Part shown: positions 23,099 to 26,118 of the stretch, one piece after another
Layout of the letters: every line of letters begins with the position of its first letter
How positions within the stretch are numbered: the first letter of the stretch is position 1
Assembly: GCA_035570275.1 (NCBI GenBank)
Contig: DATMNI010000109.1
Coordinates: 1 to 26,118 of the forward strand
Reading direction: 5' to 3'
Source: DATMNI01 sp035570275
Lineage (GTDB): Bacteria > Acidobacteriota > Terriglobia > Bryobacterales > Bryobacteraceae
DNA: 26,118 bases
The notes under the pieces: generated by a model
Seen by the model: the letters and a program-made list of their open reading frames with translations, nothing else
Database searches by the model: none
What the model was told of the DNA's origin: nothing
Made by a program: the position numbers and the translations under genes

Positions 23099-23740
23099 CT
23101 AATGTCGTAACGAATCGTATTTGACAGCCAGAGAGACGAGTCCCTGGGTTTCGAACCATTCGACGCTCATGGCTTGCTGGACGGAGCGGGTGCGCGAGAG
23201 TCGCCACCAACTGCCGGCCGACGAGGCCACCCGGGGTGCGGGAGAAGGTTTAGCGCCGAGCCTCTGTAGAAGACGAGCCACGGCCTTGCCTCTCTTGCAC
23301 TGTTTCAGGCGATAGCAGCGCAGTTTACGCCGAATCCACGCGTCCAGGCCCTGGAGTTCGAATCGACACGCCGCATAGCGGTAGAAGCGAATCCATCCGA
23401 CCAGAAACAGGTTGAGTTCGACGATCACTTGCGCCAGACTCACCCCTCGGTTGCGACGGGTAATCTGGCGGACCTTCTCCTTCGCGCGTTTTATGCTCTT
23501 GGGAGAGATCCCGAGTTTGCCGTTCCGCAGCAGCCGATGGCCGAGGAATTTGCGTTCCCCGACCGCAGCGACGGCGCTCTTTTCCCGATTCACTCGCAGC
23601 TTGAGCTTTCCCTCCAGAAACCGGGTCACCGATTCCATCACCCGCTGCCCCGCCGCCAACGAGCGCACGTAGATGTTGCAGTCGTCAGCGTAGCGGCAGA
23701 GGCGATGTCCCCGGCGATCGAGGATCTGGTCGAGATCGTC
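23099..23740 (-). pseudogene. Group II intron reverse transcriptase/maturase, 5'-truncated
   Basis: The C-terminal half of an intron-encoded RT. Similarity starts abruptly at DDLDQILDRRGHRLCRYADD (palm motif YADD), continues with LKLRVNREKSAVAAVGERKF and LGHRLL, then the maturase domain X (VSLAQVIVELNLFLVGWIRF) and an Arg/Lys-rich tail ending in WFETQGLVSLAVKYDSLRH. The fingers and first palm motifs (RT0-RT4) are absent, so it cannot be an active RT. The remaining frame is clean to its TAG stop. Upstream it is fused in frame to an HD-domain gene remnant, with the junction near 23740. Loss of the 5' part is what incomplete reverse transcription during intron insertion would leave; recombination could do the same. 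Confidence 0.85.
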
Positions 23741-24557
23741 AGTGCTGCGGATAGCCTGCATGCGAATGCGCGTGACGGGTGCACGCCCGGCCTCGATCTG
23801 CAGATAATCGGCGATGCGCAACACGACCATCAGAAACAGGGCGCGAATCCGCTCGGGCTCGATAGGAGTGAAATGGGTGTTTTCGAGGTATTCAAGGCAG
23901 GGACGCAACTCCATTCCGTGGCTGCGGGCGATCAGTCCAATGACGTCAGAGGTGTTGCCGCCCAGTCCGGAATCGAGCCGTAGGATTTCCTTTTCGGACC
24001 CCGGGAAACCGTGAAGCGCAATCTGATGGGAACCGATGATGATGGCGACGGATGAACTCACCGGCCAACAGGTCCTGCTTTTTGTCCCAATTCCAGTCGT
24101 CAAGGGATGGCGGCTTGACGGGTGACGGTTCGCCGAAGAGGCGGTTGTTGTCCGCGGGCGAAAAGCGCGCCGCCTCGGCGAGGTATGCCTCCCACAACTC
24201 GGGCCATGGTTTGTCGCCGAGGGCATTCACCGAAGCCAACTCCGTAGCGCCGGACACGCGCCGGCGAAAACCGTCGTTGGTAAGATGCATGGCGCAATCG
24301 TGGAGCACCGAGGCCACGACGAGGGCGCCCGCATCCTGGGGCGTGAGAATTGGGAGCGATTCCTCCGTAATTAATTGCTCCGCGGTTGCCAGCACACTGC
24401 TGATGTGTATGGGTCCGTGATCGGTATACTCCGGAAAGAAGACGAGGGAGTTTCTGGAGATCCACGCATCGAAATCGACGACGGTCTTCTTGACCGCGGC
24501 GCTCACGTCCGGCGCGCCGGACAGAATCCGATCGAATGATGGCGGGATTTCGATCAT
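23740..24557 (-). pseudogene. HD-domain phosphohydrolase-like gene, frameshifted and truncated
   Basis: Starts at ATG 24557 with MIEIPPSFDRILSGAPDVSA. HD-superfamily metal-binding residues follow: TDHGPIHISSVLATAEQL and VVASVLHDCAMHL, then LAGEFIRRHHH. Near 24030 the frame breaks; similarity continues in another frame as HQIALHGFPGSEKEILRLDS, DVIGLIARSHGMELRPCLEY and RALFLMVVLRIADYLQIEAG. It then stops near IRST, where the intron RT half begins. Intact relatives go on well beyond this point, some with an added ATPase-like domain, so both a frameshift and a 3' loss have occurred. The family cleaves phosphoester substrates, which cannot be named here. A sequencing error could explain the frameshift, but not the RT fusion. 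Confidence 0.75.
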
Positions 24558-24725
24558 TCCGAATACTATATGACGACCGCCGCGGGTGGTGATTTTAGCC
24601 GGGCGTCGCCGAAGCGGCGATCATAGCCGGCGCCAACATCCCAAACCAGTAACCGGCCAGGGAACCTCAAGAAAGCCGCAACGCCGCCTGTCGCACTTAG
24701 CTGGCAACAGCGCCAACACAGGCAC

Positions 24726-24781
24726 GCTCGCTGCCGCATCGCGCGGGCGGATTAACAATCCGCCGCAGGTTAACAACCTGC
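24726..24781. repeat. Composite palindromic repeat, copy 5
   Basis: GCTCGCTGCCGCATCGCG at 24726-24743 (reverse complement of the 18-mer at 2476-2493), then GGCGGATTAACAATCCGCC at 24746-24764 and GCAGGTTAACAACCTGC at 24765-24781, then CCCACAAG. Same order as copy 1 in inverse orientation. It ends 24 bases before the methyltransferase start and could lie in its 5' untranslated RNA. The rest of the 24558-24805 gap holds nothing recognised. Confidence 0.85.
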
Positions 24782-24805
24782 CCCACAAGTGTTACTTTAA
24801 ACTCG

Positions 24806-25933
24806 ATGCAGCCGCGCCTGCGGTCCCGGAAGCTAATTCAAGATATCGAAATCGGCGAACTGGCCGAACTGGCCCACCGGTTTCACGAAACCCTGACCGC
24901 GCGGAAGGCTGCCATCGCACCGGGCGGCTTCGACTGGTATCCATATGATAGCTTCGGCATTATTTCGATGCTCGGCGACGTGTTCACGGGACGCCAACGC
25001 TGGCTCGGGACGCTCATCGGCGACGAACCTGTCGTGGATGTAGGATGCGGCGATGGCGCCGTATCGTTCTTTCTGGAATGGCTGGGAGCGCGTGTCTACG
25101 CGGTGGACCATCCACCCACGAATTACAACCGGATGCAGGGCGCTAAGGCGTTGAAATCGGCACTGGGATCTTCGGTTCGGATCGCAGCCGCCGATCTGGA
25201 CGCGCGCTTCGATTTGCCGGTGCGAAAGGCCGGGCTGGCCCTTTTTCTGGGTGTTCTGTACCACCTGAAGAATCCCTTTGGTGTGCTGGAGTGCATTGCC
25301 GGACGCGCCCGCTACTGCCTTCTGACCACCGCGATCACGCAATACGCAACCGACCAGCGCACTCGGCTTGGCGACCTGCCGGTAGCCTTTCTAGCCGGCC
25401 GGGGCGGTCTGCGCGGCGACGAGACCAACTACTGGATCTTTACCGAGCCGGGTTTGCGAAACCTGGTTGACCGCGCCGGCTGGGACGTCTGCGATTGGAA
25501 GGTTGTGGACGATGCGGCATCCACTCTCTGGGGTACGCAGCGCGACCAGCGGGCCATCTGCCTGCTGCGCAGCCGCGTTCGTCCGACCGCGGAACGCTCG
25601 CAGTTACTGGCTGGCTGGCACAAGATGGAAAACGACGCGTGGCGGTGGACGGAGCGCCGCTTCTCGATTTCGCTGGCGGCGCCGGCACGGGTTGCCTTGC
25701 GGTGTACAGTTCCGGCCGCCATCACATGGCCCGTGATGCTCTCCGCGGCCGGCGTGACGAAGACGTTGCCGATGGCCGGCGACTACGATTTCGCAGTAAC
25801 CGCGGACCGGGGCGTTTTGGAGTTTGAACTGAATCGCGCCCTGGAACCCGACTCGCTGGATGGCCGGGAGCGCGGCATCGTCGTGCGTGGAGTGGAGTTA
25901 TTCGGATTGGACTCGCCGACCAAAGGACCCTAG
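24806..25933 (+). CDS. SAM-dependent methyltransferase, CmoB/DUF1698-like
   Basis: A 375-residue class I methyltransferase. SAM-binding motif I is PVVDVGCGDGAVSFFLEWLG (Asp78 to Gly84), motif II VYAVDHPPTNYNRM and a post-core ALFLGVLYHLKNPFGVLE. The last has the spacing seen in CmoB-type tRNA U34 carboxymethyltransferases and many DUF1698 proteins. The helical lead (ELAELAHRFHETLTARK, then GFDWYPYDSFGIISML) also resembles that group, where FxWYP-like residues contact substrate. The C-terminal about 100 residues form a separate beta-rich domain (RFSISLAAPARVALRCTVPA, ending in GVELFGLDSP) absent from CmoB, so tRNA may not be the substrate; glycan or lipid methylation is equally possible. The ATG at 24806 follows a repeat, with no strong ribosome-binding site. 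Confidence 0.83.
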   Translation: MQPRLRSRKLIQDIEIGELAELAHRFHETLTARKAAIAPGGFDWYPYDSFGIISMLGDVFTGRQRWLGTLIGDEPVVDVGCGDGAVSFFLEWLGARVYAVDHPPTNYNRMQGAKALKSALGSSVRIAAADLDARFDLPVRKAGLALFLGVLYHLKNPFGVLECIAGRARYCLLTTAITQYATDQRTRLGDLPVAFLAGRGGLRGDETNYWIFTEPGLRNLVDRAGWDVCDWKVVDDAASTLWGTQRDQRAICLLRSRVRPTAERSQLLAGWHKMENDAWRWTERRFSISLAAPARVALRCTVPAAITWPVMLSAAGVTKTLPMAGDYDFAVTADRGVLEFELNRALEPDSLDGRERGIVVRGVELFGLDSPTKGP

Positions 25934-26118
25934 CGCGAAAAGGCCGGCGATCGGGGGGCGGGGGCTTGATGCCGGTGGCCGGTGGCCGGTGCAAAGACAC
26001 GTGTGGGTTGAGAGTTGGCAGAAGAGTCGTTGCGGCGGCCGGGGCTTCGCGGACTTTCGCCGTGCGTATCCGGCCGCCAATGGTTTGAGTTGAAGCTTCG
26101 AAGACGTAGGCGGCTGGA
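25934..26118. other. G-rich intergenic tail
   Basis: After the methyltransferase stop, a stretch of G runs and a triple GGTGGCC-like repeat (about 25950-25990) resembles the tract upstream of jetA but is shorter. No gene is recognisable up to the window end. Confidence 0.4.

Noticed and set aside
23099..23740. Retron, DGR or defence-associated (UG/Abi) reverse transcriptase
   Set aside because: The maturase domain X, the family-typical end and the following domain V/VI hairpins fit a group II intron. No template repeat, variable repeat or msr/msd structure was seen.
2438..24781. CRISPR array from the repeated palindromes
   Set aside because: The copies are scattered kilobases apart, in both orientations, with no regular spacers and no cas genes.

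Overview
The window looks like a high-GC chromosome segment of an acidobacterium, most likely near Solibacter/Bryobacter (inference). The grounds are the gene families, the many small regulatory and secreted proteins, and a dispersed palindromic repeat family (cores GGCGGATTNNNAATCCGCC and GCAGGTTNNNAACCTGC) in the gaps between genes. No rRNA, tRNA, IS transposase or CRISPR array was seen.

Layout. 1-2376 (-): secreted GH31 alpha-glucosidase, cut by the window start. 2.4-6.3 kb (+): a decayed membrane-protein gene, an intact ThDP-dependent acetolactate-synthase-like enzyme, a C-terminal remnant of a NatB-type ABC permease, an ECF sigma factor broken by one in-frame amber codon, and a four-helix membrane protein coupled to it. 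6.4-9.8 kb (-): a SnoaL-like protein, an alkylation-repair pair (Tag glycosylase plus an alkyltransferase-like protein), a PDZ protein and a small secreted protein. 10.1-10.85 kb (+): a sugar-1-phosphate transferase.

10.9-17.9 kb (-): a complete type I Wadjet (JetABCD) anti-plasmid system in the order jetA-jetB-jetC-jetD. JetABC form an SMC-like, DNA-extruding ATPase and JetD is the Toprim-type nuclease that cuts circular DNA. The spacer between jetA and jetB holds an in-frame 34-codon miniature of jetA (both ends kept, middle gone). jetB starts inside the end of that miniature.

18.3-20.4 kb (-): a more A/T-rich two-gene unit, a double-domain KaiC-like ATPase followed by a stand-alone CheB methylesterase, with no kaiB or kaiA in view. 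20.5-22.8 kb: a shattered histidine-kinase remnant (+), a NarL-type response regulator (-) and a TrmB-like regulator (+). 23.0-24.6 kb (-): a frameshifted HD-domain gene fused to a 5'-truncated group II intron, of which the RT palm/maturase half and RNA domains V/VI remain. 24.8-25.9 kb (+): a SAM methyltransferase resembling the CmoB/DUF1698 group.

The strongest signals are the Wadjet operon with its mini-jetA scar, the KaiC-CheB pair, and an unusual density of gene decay: six separate remnants besides the mini-jetA, around an otherwise intact defence operon.
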